From assembly GCF_018882245.1 (NCBI RefSeq), contig NZ_JACVOV010000001.1, forward strand, positions 744,001 through 808,000: a stretch of DNA of 64,000 nucleotides, written 5' to 3'. Source of the stretch: Polynucleobacter sp. AP-Capit-er-40B-B4 (GTDB lineage: Bacteria; Pseudomonadota; Gammaproteobacteria; Burkholderiales; Burkholderiaceae). Below the pieces are notes generated by a model that was given only the letters and a program-made list of their open reading frames with translations, was not told where the DNA came from and ran no database searches. The position numbers and the translations under genes were made by a program. The first letter of the stretch is position 1; the number at the start of each line of letters is the position of its first letter. Shown in pieces: positions 1 through 8,714 of the stretch.

Positions 1-1
1 A

Positions 2-154
2 ATTGCTAAGCGCACAGACTTTAATACCAAAGATGAGGTCAAACTTACCAAAAGCGCCGTAATGCAGTTTTATGGATTTACAAAAATCGCTGTTAAAAGC
101 GATATTCTGATGAAGGCTTTTTTCTACCTCAACAGTAGAGCCTTAATTAAATAA
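2..154 (+). CDS. C-terminal fragment of an unidentified protein
   Basis: An open frame enters from the left edge and runs 50 codons to a TAA, ending three bases before the converging ogt gene. The visible tail is basic and mixed hydrophobic, ending in NSRALIK. I do not recognise a family and no motif is visible. The convergent arrangement with ogt and the lack of internal stops support a real gene end, but the fragment is too short to assign a function. Confidence 0.5.
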   Translation: MAKRTDFNTKDEVKLTKSAVMQFYGFTKIAVKSDILMKAFFYLNSRALIK

Positions 155-157
155 GAC

Positions 158-670
158 CTACAAAGCGCCTTCGTGCTTTAAAAGCCAGAGCTTAATTTGG
201 CGATACAAACCCGGAGAGTTCTCTTTCATAAACCCCCCAATTCCTTGAGCAGAAACAACTCTATGGCAAGGTGCAATTAAGGGGTAAGGATTTGCGCCAC
301 AGGCAGTACCAACTGCCCGTGGCCCACTCTTAATCTTCTTAGCTACCTCACCATAAGTTTTTGTTCTGCCAGCCGGTATATCTTGAATACTGGCCCATAC
401 CTTTTTTTGATGTTCAGTACCCGCAGGTTTGATAGGTAAATCAAATTGCCAAGTAGGGTCTTTAAAGTACTCCTTGCACTGACGCTCCACCTCTTTTGCT
501 AGTGCATTTTTTGGCGCTATTAATGCTTTGCTAGCTGGCAAGTAGTCAATTTTCGACAACATTAAACTTCCCTCCACCAATTCAGTCAAAATTCCGAGGC
601 GGCCAAAAGGTGCTGCAATCACACAGTAACTTGAACTATTCGCGGCGAATGGGTTTGAACAGGCAGTCAT
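158..670 (-). CDS. ogt: Methylated-DNA--protein-cysteine methyltransferase
   Basis: Repairs O6-alkylguanine in DNA by irreversibly moving the alkyl group to its own cysteine. The 170-residue protein has the usual short N-terminal domain and a C-terminal MGMT domain. The active-site motif PCHRV puts the acceptor cysteine at residue 135, and RAVG (118-121) supplies the arginine finger of the DNA-binding helix. The length is normal for Ogt. There is no AraC-type Ada domain, so it is a stand-alone repair enzyme rather than Ada. It is divergent from the CNNM/CBS gene across 118 bases in which I see no clear promoter. Confidence 0.92.
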   Translation of the reverse strand: MTACSNPFAANSSSYCVIAAPFGRLGILTELVEGSLMLSKIDYLPASKALIAPKNALAKEVERQCKEYFKDPTWQFDLPIKPAGTEHQKKVWASIQDIPAGRTKTYGEVAKKIKSGPRAVGTACGANPYPLIAPCHRVVSAQGIGGFMKENSPGLYRQIKLWLLKHEGAL

Positions 671-788
671 AGGGATTCATTCTCACATAATTAAACAGGT
701 TAGCTGACCACTCTTTACGCTGTGGCTATAGCTTGCCATATGCCACTTTGCTATATTGACTCATCCTTACTTTTTTTAGGCAGACCAC

Positions 789-2078
789 ATGGACACTTTT
801 TTTGACGATTGGCCGTTTTACGGCCAAGTTGCTCTAGTCCTATTTTTACTGGCACTTTCTGGCTTCTTCTCGATGGCAGAAACCAGCATGCTTTCCTCAA
901 ATCGTCATCGCCTCCGTGCAATGGCTAATAGCGGCAATGCAGGGGCAGCGCTGGCCGAAAGACTCTTAAAGCGGATTGATTCACTGCTATCCGTACTACT
1001 TATCTCCAACAATCTCATCAACACTGTTTTACCCATCCTAGTAACCGGCATTGCTCTGCATATTTTTGGCGACAGCGGTCTCGTACTCTCAATTGCCACT
1101 TTAGTAGTTGCGCTACTTATTATTATTTTTAGTGAAATTACTCCCAAAGTTATTGGGGCAGCATTTCCAGAAAAAATTGCATCCAATGTTGGCTGGCTTA
1201 TTTTGCCGCTGACATATTTACTCAAACCTTTGCTTTGGTTTATTAATAGCTTTGTCTCCGGCCTAATGAAAGTCTCTGGCCTGCAATCATCCTCAGATAG
1301 CAGAGCCATGAGCAAGGAAGAGCTGCGTAGTCTTGTTTTGGAATCAAACCGCTTTGTTTCCAACCATCATCGCAATATTTTGCTCAACTTATTCAATCTA
1401 GAAAACATCACTGTTGATGATGTGATGACACCTAGATCGAAGATTGAAGTTTTAGACCTATCAAGACCCATTGATGAGGTAGTCCAACAATTAGAAACTT
1501 GCTATCACAATAAATTACCGGTATGCGATCAAGACTCTGAGCGAATTGTCGGCATCCTCTCAGTCAAAAAAGCCTTGTCATTGTTGGGCGATACTGATTT
1601 AAAGCATGAGGATTTTAGAGTTCTACTAAATGAGCCCTACTTTATTCCGAGCGGCACACCAGTCTTGCAACAAATGCAGTTTTTCCAAGACAATCAACAG
1701 CGCTTAAGCTTGGTTGTAAATGAGTATGGTGAAGTGCTGGGTCTAGTGACCTTTGAGGATATTGTCGAAGAGCTCATTGGTGAGTTCACTACCTCCTTCT
1801 CCAATCTTTCAACCGACCCTCGTTGGCTTGTTGATGGCACCTATCTAGCAAGTGGTAGCGCCTCGTTAAGAGACCTTAATCGCCTGCTGAATCTCAATCT
1901 TCCATTGGATGGGCCGCGTACATTAAATGGCCTCATTCTTGAAAAACTGGAGGCAATCCCGGATCATGATGTCAGCATTCGCATTGCCGGTATCGTCATG
2001 GAAATCGTACAGTTTGATGAGCATGGCGTGAAAACAGTAAAACTCTATCGCCCCTCCCAAGACCAAGAGCAAGATTGA
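789..2078 (+). CDS. CNNM/CBS-domain membrane protein (HlyC/CorC family)
   Basis: Inner-membrane protein of the DUF21-CBS-CorC_HlyC family (429 residues), whose members are linked to magnesium or cobalt homeostasis. The N-terminal CNNM domain holds about four hydrophobic segments in residues 11-150. The conserved VDDVMTPRS linker near residue 210 opens a pair of CBS domains (about 213-335), followed by a CorC_HlyC domain (about 348-425). The substrate cannot be read from sequence. Older names such as hemolysin or TlyC are misleading. Its stop overlaps the TTG start of the downstream ATPase by four bases, so it probably heads the plus-strand operon. Confidence 0.88.
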   Translation: MDTFFDDWPFYGQVALVLFLLALSGFFSMAETSMLSSNRHRLRAMANSGNAGAALAERLLKRIDSLLSVLLISNNLINTVLPILVTGIALHIFGDSGLVLSIATLVVALLIIIFSEITPKVIGAAFPEKIASNVGWLILPLTYLLKPLLWFINSFVSGLMKVSGLQSSSDSRAMSKEELRSLVLESNRFVSNHHRNILLNLFNLENITVDDVMTPRSKIEVLDLSRPIDEVVQQLETCYHNKLPVCDQDSERIVGILSVKKALSLLGDTDLKHEDFRVLLNEPYFIPSGTPVLQQMQFFQDNQQRLSLVVNEYGEVLGLVTFEDIVEELIGEFTTSFSNLSTDPRWLVDGTYLASGSASLRDLNRLLNLNLPLDGPRTLNGLILEKLEAIPDHDVSIRIAGIVMEIVQFDEHGVKTVKLYRPSQDQEQD

Positions 2079-3154
2079 GTGTTACTAAAGATGACTCACT
2101 TATCATTCGCACTTGGTATGAAATTACCGCTCAAGCCCTTGATACTAGAGCGAGCGATATTCATATTGAGGCTGGAGCTCAAGCGACTCTCATTCGATTT
2201 CGAGTGGATGGTTTACTAAGGGTTCACTCTCACTACCCCATTGATCTACATGAACGTCTCATTGCACGCATTAAAGTTCTCGCTCGTCTAGATCTTGCAG
2301 AGAAACGTCTTCCGCAAGACGGGCGTCTTTGTATTGGTCATAATTTTTCTAAGCCAGATAGGGATTGTCGTGTCTCCATTCTGCCAACCCTTCATGGAGA
2401 AAAAGGTGTTATTCGAATACTGCCAAGCTGCATTGAAGATCTTGATCTTGGGGAAATTGGTCTTTTGCCAGACCAATTGCGCGTATTCCAACAAGCACTT
2501 GCCCAGCCCAATGGGCTAATCATCGTGACAGGACCAACGGGGAGCGGCAAGACTCGCACTCTGTATAGCTGTCTAAGACATCTCAACCAATCTCATCGCA
2601 ATCTTTGCTCGATAGAAGATCCGATTGAAATTCGCTTGGCAGGAGTCAATCAGGTTGCCTATCACCCGCGGGCGGGGCTAGACTTTCCAATCATTATTCG
2701 CGCATTGCTGCGACAAGATCCTGATGTCATCATGATTGGAGAAATCCGAGATGCCGCCACAGCACAATTGGCAATTCAGGCAGCACAAACAGGGCATCTT
2801 GTTTTGAGCACCTTGCATACCCGTAATGCACGTGGCGCAATCCCACGACTTCAACACCTCGGAATTGATCAAGAATCTCTTGAGTCTTGTCTATTAATAG
2901 GGAGTTCACAGCGCTTGGTCAGGATGGCCTGCCGTCAATGCCTTCATTGCACATCGATCGAAAAAGCCCAATGCTTAACCTGCGGAGGTAGCGGCTACTT
3001 TGGGCGCATCGGAGTTCATGAAGTACTCAATCAATCCAAACTCTTCGATCCATCCCTTCAATTTACCTCTATGCGGGAGGCTGGATTAGTCCATGTACAA
3101 GCAGGATTAATTACTAAAGCAAATCTAGAATTAGAAGTTGGTGCATGGCACTAA
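2075..3154 (+). CDS. Short GspE/PilB-type secretion/pilus ATPase
   Basis: Hexameric ATPase of the type II secretion/type IV pilus assembly family. Visible are Walker A GPTGSGKT (153-160), an Asp box EDPIE (181-185), Walker B with RQDPDVIMIGEIRD (213-226), the His box LSTLHTR (244-250) and a zinc tetracysteine (C286, C289, C300, C303). At 359 residues it lacks the N-terminal GspE-N/MshEN domain of usual PilB or GspE (over 500 residues) and resembles ComGA in size. The start is a TTG overlapping the previous stop, with no strong ribosome site and no earlier ATG in frame. It overlaps the GspF-like gene by 10 bases. Confidence 0.85.
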   Translation: MSVTKDDSLIIRTWYEITAQALDTRASDIHIEAGAQATLIRFRVDGLLRVHSHYPIDLHERLIARIKVLARLDLAEKRLPQDGRLCIGHNFSKPDRDCRVSILPTLHGEKGVIRILPSCIEDLDLGEIGLLPDQLRVFQQALAQPNGLIIVTGPTGSGKTRTLYSCLRHLNQSHRNLCSIEDPIEIRLAGVNQVAYHPRAGLDFPIIIRALLRQDPDVIMIGEIRDAATAQLAIQAAQTGHLVLSTLHTRNARGAIPRLQHLGIDQESLESCLLIGSSQRLVRMACRQCLHCTSIEKAQCLTCGGSGYFGRIGVHEVLNQSKLFDPSLQFTSMREAGLVHVQAGLITKANLELEVGAWH

Positions 3155-4191
3155 GCAAGCAAGATCAATTACATTTCTCTGACCAACTCCTAACGCTCTT
3201 GGAGTCCGGCCTACCACTCCTCAATGCAATTGCGCTCATTTATTCCACCGCGCCTAAGTCGTGGCTCCCCTGGATTCGTAGCATCTATGCGCAACTTAAA
3301 AATGGAGAAAGTTTTTCTCAATGTCTACGCAGCCAACGAAATCTATTTTCTATGGAGTTCATTAATTTGATTCGGGTTAGCGAGCGCACGGGCGACTTCA
3401 ATCTAGCACTTAAAACAATCTGTGCACAACTTGATGCCCAAATTGAATTGCGTCGAAAAATTCAACAGGCAATGAGCTACCCCATCATCACCCTGACAAG
3501 CTCTTGTCTACTAGTAATTGTGATGATGATTTGGGTCGTGCCAGTCTTTAAGGATGTTTTTGCCCACTTTCAAGCAGAGTTACCAGCCCCAACAAAGGCA
3601 TTGATTGATCTATCCGCCTGGTTTGAGGCGTTTTATATTGAGATGGCGATAGCACTAATCAGTCTAGTTAGCCTCTTTAGTTTTGCATGGGTCAAACTTC
3701 CAAAACTACAAAAGCAATGCGATCGACTCAGCTTCTGCATACCCTTGATTGGACAGCTACTCAGATTAGCTACGCTGACTTATTGGTGTCGCACATTAGG
3801 CCACCTACTGAATTCTGGATTACCTCTGCCAGATGCACTTAGAGTGACTGCCCAATCGTCTAACCATTGGCTGAGCCATGATTTCAGTGCCGAAATATTC
3901 AAGCACTTGACTCGCGGCTGGTCTCTTGGGGATGCGATAGTTAAGGCCGATCCACGACATTCACTATTTGACCTAGAGACACTGCAACTCTTAAGAATTG
4001 CCTCGGAAAGTGGCGCGCTCGCTGATATGCTACAGAGGCGCGCAACTGTATTAAGCAACCAATTAAGCAATCGCCTAAATACTCTCAGCCATAGTTTGGA
4101 GCCTTTATTGATTATTGTTGTTGGACTCATCATTGGAAGCCTAGTCATCATCTTGTATCTCCCCATCTTTAACCTAGGGCAAATTGTTTAA
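3145..4191 (+). CDS. GspF/PilC-type inner-membrane platform protein
   Basis: Polytopic platform protein that couples the assembly ATPase to pilin or pseudopilin insertion. The 348-residue protein has two T2SSF repeats (about 8-130 and 205-330) and three hydrophobic segments near 115-137, 160-185 and 322-343, the family topology. It lies between the ATPase and the prepilin peptidase, overlapping the first by 10 bases and the second by one (TAATG), so the three are probably translationally coupled. It could serve either a type IV pilus or a pseudopilus. No pilin gene is present in the window to decide. Confidence 0.87.
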   Translation: MALSKQDQLHFSDQLLTLLESGLPLLNAIALIYSTAPKSWLPWIRSIYAQLKNGESFSQCLRSQRNLFSMEFINLIRVSERTGDFNLALKTICAQLDAQIELRRKIQQAMSYPIITLTSSCLLVIVMMIWVVPVFKDVFAHFQAELPAPTKALIDLSAWFEAFYIEMAIALISLVSLFSFAWVKLPKLQKQCDRLSFCIPLIGQLLRLATLTYWCRTLGHLLNSGLPLPDALRVTAQSSNHWLSHDFSAEIFKHLTRGWSLGDAIVKADPRHSLFDLETLQLLRIASESGALADMLQRRATVLSNQLSNRLNTLSHSLEPLLIIVVGLIIGSLVIILYLPIFNLGQIV

Positions 4192-4691
4192 TGGGTAATC
4201 TTGCTTTTTCAGAGTGGATCCAAATATTCCTAATATTGGTCTTACTGTATTTGGCATACTTTGATTTACGCACCTTCAGGCTGCCCGACATCATCACCCT
4301 GCCGCTCATCTTCACGGGCCTATTATTCAATGGCCTTTCAAATCAAGGTTTTGCCTCTTTTCAAGATTCAATCATTGGCGCCACTCTTGGCTATACAGGT
4401 CTTTGGCTATTAAATTCACTCTATCGCGCACTCAAAAAACAGAATGGCATAGGCATGGGAGATGCAAAACTCTTGGCGGCCTTAGGGGCCTGGCTTGGCT
4501 GGCAGCCATTACCCGGCATTCTTCTCATGGCTTCCTTGACTGGACTGATTGGCGGCGTTATTTGGCTGTTTTGGAATCAGCAAAATCATCGCGCCGCTTT
4601 TCCATTTGGCCCTTTTCTTGCTATTGCTGGCATCATTGAGTTGTTATGGCCACAGACCCTACAAACCCTCCTGCTGAGCAAGCTAGCCTAG
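4191..4691 (+). CDS. Prepilin peptidase (A24 family), peptidase domain only
   Basis: Aspartic membrane protease that removes the leader of type IV prepilins. The two A24 catalytic motifs are visible: YFDLRTFRLPD (about 23-33) and GMGDAKLLAALGAW (about 87-100). Hydrophobic segments cover most of the 166 residues. Full PilD/GspO enzymes have about 250-290 residues with an N-terminal methylase domain carrying a cysteine motif, and both are absent here. It is therefore a peptidase-only form like TadV/CpaA, but next to PilB/PilC-type partners. Its 3' end overlaps coaE by 46 bases. Confidence 0.83.
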   Translation: MGNLAFSEWIQIFLILVLLYLAYFDLRTFRLPDIITLPLIFTGLLFNGLSNQGFASFQDSIIGATLGYTGLWLLNSLYRALKKQNGIGMGDAKLLAALGAWLGWQPLPGILLMASLTGLIGGVIWLFWNQQNHRAAFPFGPFLAIAGIIELLWPQTLQTLLLSKLA

Positions 4692-5332
4692 GCACATTAA
4701 AAGGACAATTGCCCCTTATTGGCCTGACAGGCGGCATTGGCTCAGGCAAAACGGCAGTTAGCGATGAGTTGGCCAAGTTAGGAGCGGGCATAGTGGACAC
4801 TGATCTGATTGCCCACCAGATTACCGCCCCAGGCGGTGCAGCCATTCCTTTAATTCAAAAGCAGTTTGGTGCGGAATTTATTGACCCCAGCGGAGCGCTA
4901 GATAGAAGCAAAATGCGCAGCCTAGTTTTTGCAGACCCTCAGGCCAGGAAATCCCTGGAGGATATTACCCACCCCTTAATTCGGCAAGAAACGATTAAAC
5001 AGGCCGAGCAATTACTTCAGGAAAAGGCTCCTTACCTTGTTTTTGTAGTCCCGCTGTTAATTGAGTCAGGCAACTGGAGGCCCCTGCTAGATTACTTAGT
5101 GGTAGTGGACTGCCCGGAAGAGACTCAAATTGAACGGGTGATGCACCGCAGCAAATTACCCCGAAGTGAGGTGGAAAAAATCCTTAAAGCCCAAGCAAGC
5201 AGAGCAGAAAGACTTGCCTGCGCTGATATGGTGATCAAAAACCAAGGCACCTTAGACCATCTAAAAGCAGAAGTCTTGAGCTTGCACCAAAAAATCTTGC
5301 AGATTCAGAAAGATCACACCAGTTCGTCATAG
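4646..5332 (+). CDS. coaE: Dephospho-CoA kinase
   Basis: Last step of coenzyme A synthesis: ATP-dependent phosphorylation of the ribose 3'-hydroxyl of dephospho-CoA. The P-loop GGIGSGKT lies at residues 29-36, followed by the DTD (about 52-54) and the lid arginines typical of CoaE. The ATG chosen gives a 24-residue extension before LPLIGLTGG and overlaps the peptidase gene. A TTG at 4709 next to AAAGGA would give a more usual N-terminus, but that spacing is too short for a good ribosome site. Location after pilD and before zapD is the usual proteobacterial order. Confidence 0.9.
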   Translation: MATDPTNPPAEQASLGTLKGQLPLIGLTGGIGSGKTAVSDELAKLGAGIVDTDLIAHQITAPGGAAIPLIQKQFGAEFIDPSGALDRSKMRSLVFADPQARKSLEDITHPLIRQETIKQAEQLLQEKAPYLVFVVPLLIESGNWRPLLDYLVVVDCPEETQIERVMHRSKLPRSEVEKILKAQASRAERLACADMVIKNQGTLDHLKAEVLSLHQKILQIQKDHTSSS

Positions 5333-5343
5333 AATATGGGCTT

Positions 5344-6096
5344 GTGATTGTCTACGAATACCCTTTCAATGAATTAGTTCGAAGCATGCTTCGGCTGGAG
5401 TATTTGTTCGCCCGCTTTAATCACTTTGTTCGCTCAGATGACCCCGAGTTGCACCACAATGCCATTTCAATTTTGTTTGATCTTGGAGATATTGGCGCAC
5501 GTGGCGATATCAAGTCTTTACTGCTTAAAGAATTTGAGCGCCAAAAATATGCGCTCAACGGATTGAAGTCCTCACAAAAAGTAGACCAAGAAGCGCTCTC
5601 ACAAACCCTTTCTGAAATTGATGCTGTTGCATCTAGTATCAATCAATCTGCCGGTAGACCTAATTCAGCTATTACTGAAAGTGAATGGCTAAATGCGATT
5701 CGTACTCGTCTAAATATTCCGGGCGGCACAAGTCCTATTGATTTGCCTAGCTATCATGCCTGGAAAAATAGTCCTACCACTGAGCGTCGCGAACTACTTG
5801 AAAAATATATTGGGCCCCTCTTGCCATGGCAAGAAGCATGTCAATTATTTTTACGATTACTTCGCCAATCAGGTGAAGCTAAGGATGTAGTTGCGCACAA
5901 TGGATCTTTTCAGCAAGCTCCGTCTGGCAAGGTATATCAATTAATGCGCATTGCTGTTGAGGATGATGCTTTATTTTCTGAGATCAGCGCGAATAAATAT
6001 CTACTTTCTGTACGCTTCTTAAAGTCAGAGCGCGATAAAAAAGCGCAGCTCGTAAATGCGGATGTGCCATTCAAGCTGACGCTCTGCCAGCTTTAA
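5344..6096 (+). CDS. zapD: Cell division protein ZapD
   Basis: FtsZ-associated protein that bundles FtsZ protofilaments at the division ring. The 250-residue length, the N-terminal YEYPFNELVRSMLRLE and the LFARFNHFV region match the ZapD (DUF1342) family. It starts with GTG eleven bases after coaE and completes the coaE-zapD pair known from proteobacteria. The small zinc protein gene yacG, often next in this order, is not found. The 3' end overlaps the converging Nudix gene by four bases. Confidence 0.9.
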   Translation: MIVYEYPFNELVRSMLRLEYLFARFNHFVRSDDPELHHNAISILFDLGDIGARGDIKSLLLKEFERQKYALNGLKSSQKVDQEALSQTLSEIDAVASSINQSAGRPNSAITESEWLNAIRTRLNIPGGTSPIDLPSYHAWKNSPTTERRELLEKYIGPLLPWQEACQLFLRLLRQSGEAKDVVAHNGSFQQAPSGKVYQLMRIAVEDDALFSEISANKYLLSVRFLKSERDKKAQLVNADVPFKLTLCQL

Positions 6097-6509
6097 GATA
6101 AAAGGGTTCTAAGCCTTTCAAGCATAGGCCACGCCGCAGGTAATAAAGGCTCTACACCGGGTTTTTCTGCAGATAATAATTCCCAAGACAAGGATTGGTT
6201 TTCACAGCCCTTGGGTGTACCTTTCCAATCGCGAATAATGCTGACATGCAGACGCACATAAGCATGTGGGTAATCATGCTCCAGTACAGTAAGCTCTTCA
6301 CTTGATTCAATCTCAATACCAAGCTCTTCCTGAAGTTCACGCTTAAGCGCCTCGAAAACGGACTCCCCTTTTTCGATTTTTCCACCTGGTACTTCCCAAT
6401 ATCCAGCGTATGGCTTACCTTCCGGTCTCTGCCCCAGAAGATAGCGACCTTCTGTATCAAGCAATATGCCTGCGGCGACTTCGGTAATGGGACGCTGGGT
6501 TTCAGTCAT
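6093..6509 (-). CDS. mutT: MutT-type Nudix hydrolase
   Basis: Nudix pyrophosphohydrolase, most likely of the 8-oxo-dGTP-cleansing MutT class. From the chosen ATG (138 residues) the full Nudix box runs 43-65: G43, E49, R57-E58, E61-E62, G64, exactly fitting GX5EX7REUXEEXGU. A longer frame begins at 6587 inside the upstream ATPase gene. The ATG at 6509 is preferred because the family-like N-terminus MTETQRPITEVAAG begins there, 13 bases after the upstream stop. Probably the last gene of argJ-ATPase-mutT. Substrate specificity is inferred. Confidence 0.85.
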   Translation of the reverse strand: MTETQRPITEVAAGILLDTEGRYLLGQRPEGKPYAGYWEVPGGKIEKGESVFEALKRELQEELGIEIESSEELTVLEHDYPHAYVRLHVSIIRDWKGTPKGCENQSLSWELLSAEKPGVEPLLPAAWPMLERLRTLLS

Positions 6510-6522
6510 GAAAAAAATTCGC

Positions 6523-7380
6523 CTAAGCTTTTGCGCCAGCCCAGTGTTTAGCAAATTGCCAAGCAACGCGTCCTGAACGTGAGCCACGTTCTAACGCCCA
6601 TACCAAGGCTTCAGCGCGAGCTGCTTCAATCTCCTTAGCACTCAAACCAAAGTGCTGCAACCAATGGGCTACGATTGCTAAATACTCATCTTGTTTAGGT
6701 GGATAAAAAGACAACCAAAGACCAAAACGCTCTGATAAAGAAATCTTTTCTTCTACGACTTCACCAGGATGAATTTCACCATCATCGTTATGAACATAAC
6801 TCTCGTTATCCTTCATATATTCTGGCAATAAATGACGGCGGTTAGAGGTGGCATAAATCAAAATATTGTCGACCTGGGCAGAAACAGAGCCATCTAAGGC
6901 CGATTTCATGGCCTTGTAGCCGGATTCCCCATCCTCAAAAGAAAGGTCATCGCAAAAAATAATGAAGCGCTCTGGACGCTCTGCTAAGAGCTCAGTAATG
7001 TCAGCCAAATCTGCCAAATGCTCTTTTTCAACCTCAACGAGGCGTAGACCCTGGCTAGCAAACTCATGCAAGCTTGCCTTAATGAGAGAAGACTTTCCAG
7101 TCCCTCTCGCACCAGTCAACAGAATATTGTTGGCCGGCTTCTTCTGAATAAAGTTTTTTGTATTATCGCGAATGGAATCGCGTTGGCGATCAATATTTTG
7201 CAAGTCCTCGAAGGTGATATCGGATACATGCTTTACTGGCTGCAAAAATCCAATGCTGCCAAAAATACTATCGCGACGACGCCATCTAAATGCAGTTGAG
7301 GATTTCCACTGCTCTTCAGTTAAAGGCTTAGGCAAAAAAGTATCGAGGTGATCTAAAAGACGATCTAATTTTTCATTCAT
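6523..7380 (-). CDS. DUF815-family AAA ATPase
   Basis: P-loop ATPase of the DUF815 family, broadly distributed in betaproteobacteria and without a firm function. Walker A GARGTGKS is at residues 90-97 and a Walker B-like FIIFCDD at 139-145. The C-terminal half is an alpha-helical lid (QFAKHWAGA end). The N-terminal 60 residues carry a basic FRWRRR patch. It begins 15 bases after the argJ stop and continues into mutT, so the three are likely co-transcribed. The pairing with argJ and mutT does not reveal its role. Confidence 0.85.
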   Translation of the reverse strand: MNEKLDRLLDHLDTFLPKPLTEEQWKSSTAFRWRRRDSIFGSIGFLQPVKHVSDITFEDLQNIDRQRDSIRDNTKNFIQKKPANNILLTGARGTGKSSLIKASLHEFASQGLRLVEVEKEHLADLADITELLAERPERFIIFCDDLSFEDGESGYKAMKSALDGSVSAQVDNILIYATSNRRHLLPEYMKDNESYVHNDDGEIHPGEVVEEKISLSERFGLWLSFYPPKQDEYLAIVAHWLQHFGLSAKEIEAARAEALVWALERGSRSGRVAWQFAKHWAGAKA

Positions 7381-7395
7381 ATTTCAGGTAGTCTT

Positions 7396-8631
7396 TTATG
7401 AGCGGTAGTCTGCATTAATCGATACGTAGTCATGAGATAAATCACATGTCCACATAGTTTGTGTAGCTGTGCCACGACCCAAATCAATCTTGACAGTAAT
7501 TTCTGGAGCCTGCATTACCCTTTGACCATCCGCCTCTTGGTAATCGGGATTGCGTCCACCATCTTTTGCAACCCAAACATCGCCAAGCCACATTTGCACA
7601 CGGTTCACGTCTAAGTCAGCAATTCCTGCGTAGCCAATCGCAGCAAGGATGCGGCCTAAATTAGGATCGCTGGCAAAGAAGGCTGTTTTAACCAAAGGTG
7701 AATGGGACACCGCTTTAGCAACCAAGCGGCACTCTTCGGAAGTTTTGCCGCCGACCACTTCAATAGTCATAAATTTAGTGGCACCCTCACCATCACGCAC
7801 AATCATTTGCGCCAGCTTACGAGCCAATGAAATTAACGCATCTTTCAAAATTGTGTAGCTAGGATCATTCGCAGATTGAATCTGTATTGCTGACTGACCT
7901 GTAGCCATAATGATGAATGAGTCATTGGTCGATGTATCACCATCAATCGTAATAGCATTAAAAGAAAGGTCTGCAACTTCACGCGTGAGATTACCTAGCA
8001 GGCCTGGTGCAAATCCTGCATCAGTTGCAATAAATCCAAGCATCGTCGCCATATTAGGATGAATCATTCCTGCACCCTTGCAGATGCCTGTAATGGTAAC
8101 TGCGCCAACAGGCGTCTCTACGGTGACTGATGTAGCTTTGGGTTGTGTATCGGTGGTCATGATGGCTTCAGCCGCATCAAGCCAGTTGTCCTCGCCTAAA
8201 TTGGCTACCGCTTTTGGCAAGGCGGTGATAATTTTTTCAATCGGCAGGGGCTCAAGAATTACACCCGTTGAAAAAGGCAAAATTTGCTCAGGATTAATCT
8301 TCAGATCTTTTGCCAAGGCTGCGCAGGTTTCTAAGGCATGCTTCATGCCCGACTCACCTGTTCCAGCGTTAGCATTGCCAGTATTGACTACCAAAGCCCT
8401 GATCTCGCCATTACGACCCTCTTGAGCCAAATGCTCACGGCAAACTTGCACAGGGGCAGCACAAAAACGATTTAAGGTAAAAACACCCGCTACTTGGGAT
8501 CCGGGGACTAAAGTCATCACCAGAAGGTCTTTGCGATTTGCCTTCTTAATTCCGGCTTCAGCGATGCCCATCTGAAAACCTTTAACAGGCTTGAGCTCGG
8601 CTTTTTGGGGGAGGGGTAGATTAACTGTCAT
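7396..8631 (-). CDS. argJ: Bifunctional ornithine acetyltransferase/N-acetylglutamate synthase
   Basis: Recycles the acetyl group in arginine synthesis by moving it from N-acetylornithine to glutamate; many ArgJ also make N-acetylglutamate from acetyl-CoA. The self-cleavage site is visible as [15 protein letters not shown], with the nucleophilic threonine at residue 196 of the 411-residue form. A frame from 8664 adds eleven atypical residues, so the ATG at 8631 (MTVNLPLPQ) is preferred. Whether it is mono- or bifunctional cannot be told from sequence alone. Confidence 0.93.
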   Translation of the reverse strand: MTVNLPLPQKAELKPVKGFQMGIAEAGIKKANRKDLLVMTLVPGSQVAGVFTLNRFCAAPVQVCREHLAQEGRNGEIRALVVNTGNANAGTGESGMKHALETCAALAKDLKINPEQILPFSTGVILEPLPIEKIITALPKAVANLGEDNWLDAAEAIMTTDTQPKATSVTVETPVGAVTITGICKGAGMIHPNMATMLGFIATDAGFAPGLLGNLTREVADLSFNAITIDGDTSTNDSFIIMATGQSAIQIQSANDPSYTILKDALISLARKLAQMIVRDGEGATKFMTIEVVGGKTSEECRLVAKAVSHSPLVKTAFFASDPNLGRILAAIGYAGIADLDVNRVQMWLGDVWVAKDGGRNPDYQEADGQRVMQAPEITVKIDLGRGTATQTMWTCDLSHDYVSINADYRS

Positions 8632-8661
8632 AGTCCGATAATTGTAGATGAGGCTTAAAAA

Positions 8662-8690
8662 CAAAGCGCGCCTGATTTAGGCGCGCTTTG
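8662..8690 (-). terminator. Intrinsic terminator of the molybdenum hydroxylase pair
   Basis: A perfect 11-base-pair stem (CAAAGCGCGCC with its complement) around a 7-base loop lies 25 bases after the large-subunit stop and is followed on the minus strand by TTTTT. It separates this pair from argJ. Confidence 0.85.
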
Positions 8691-8714
8691 ATCTGTATCC
8701 TACGAACACCCAAA

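Noticed and set aside
905..1363. 152-codon minus-strand frame inside the CNNM/CBS gene
   Set aside because: Low-complexity antisense frame; the plus-strand gene is well supported.
8078..8425. 115-codon plus-strand frame inside argJ
   Set aside because: Antisense shadow of argJ with no ribosome site or domain.
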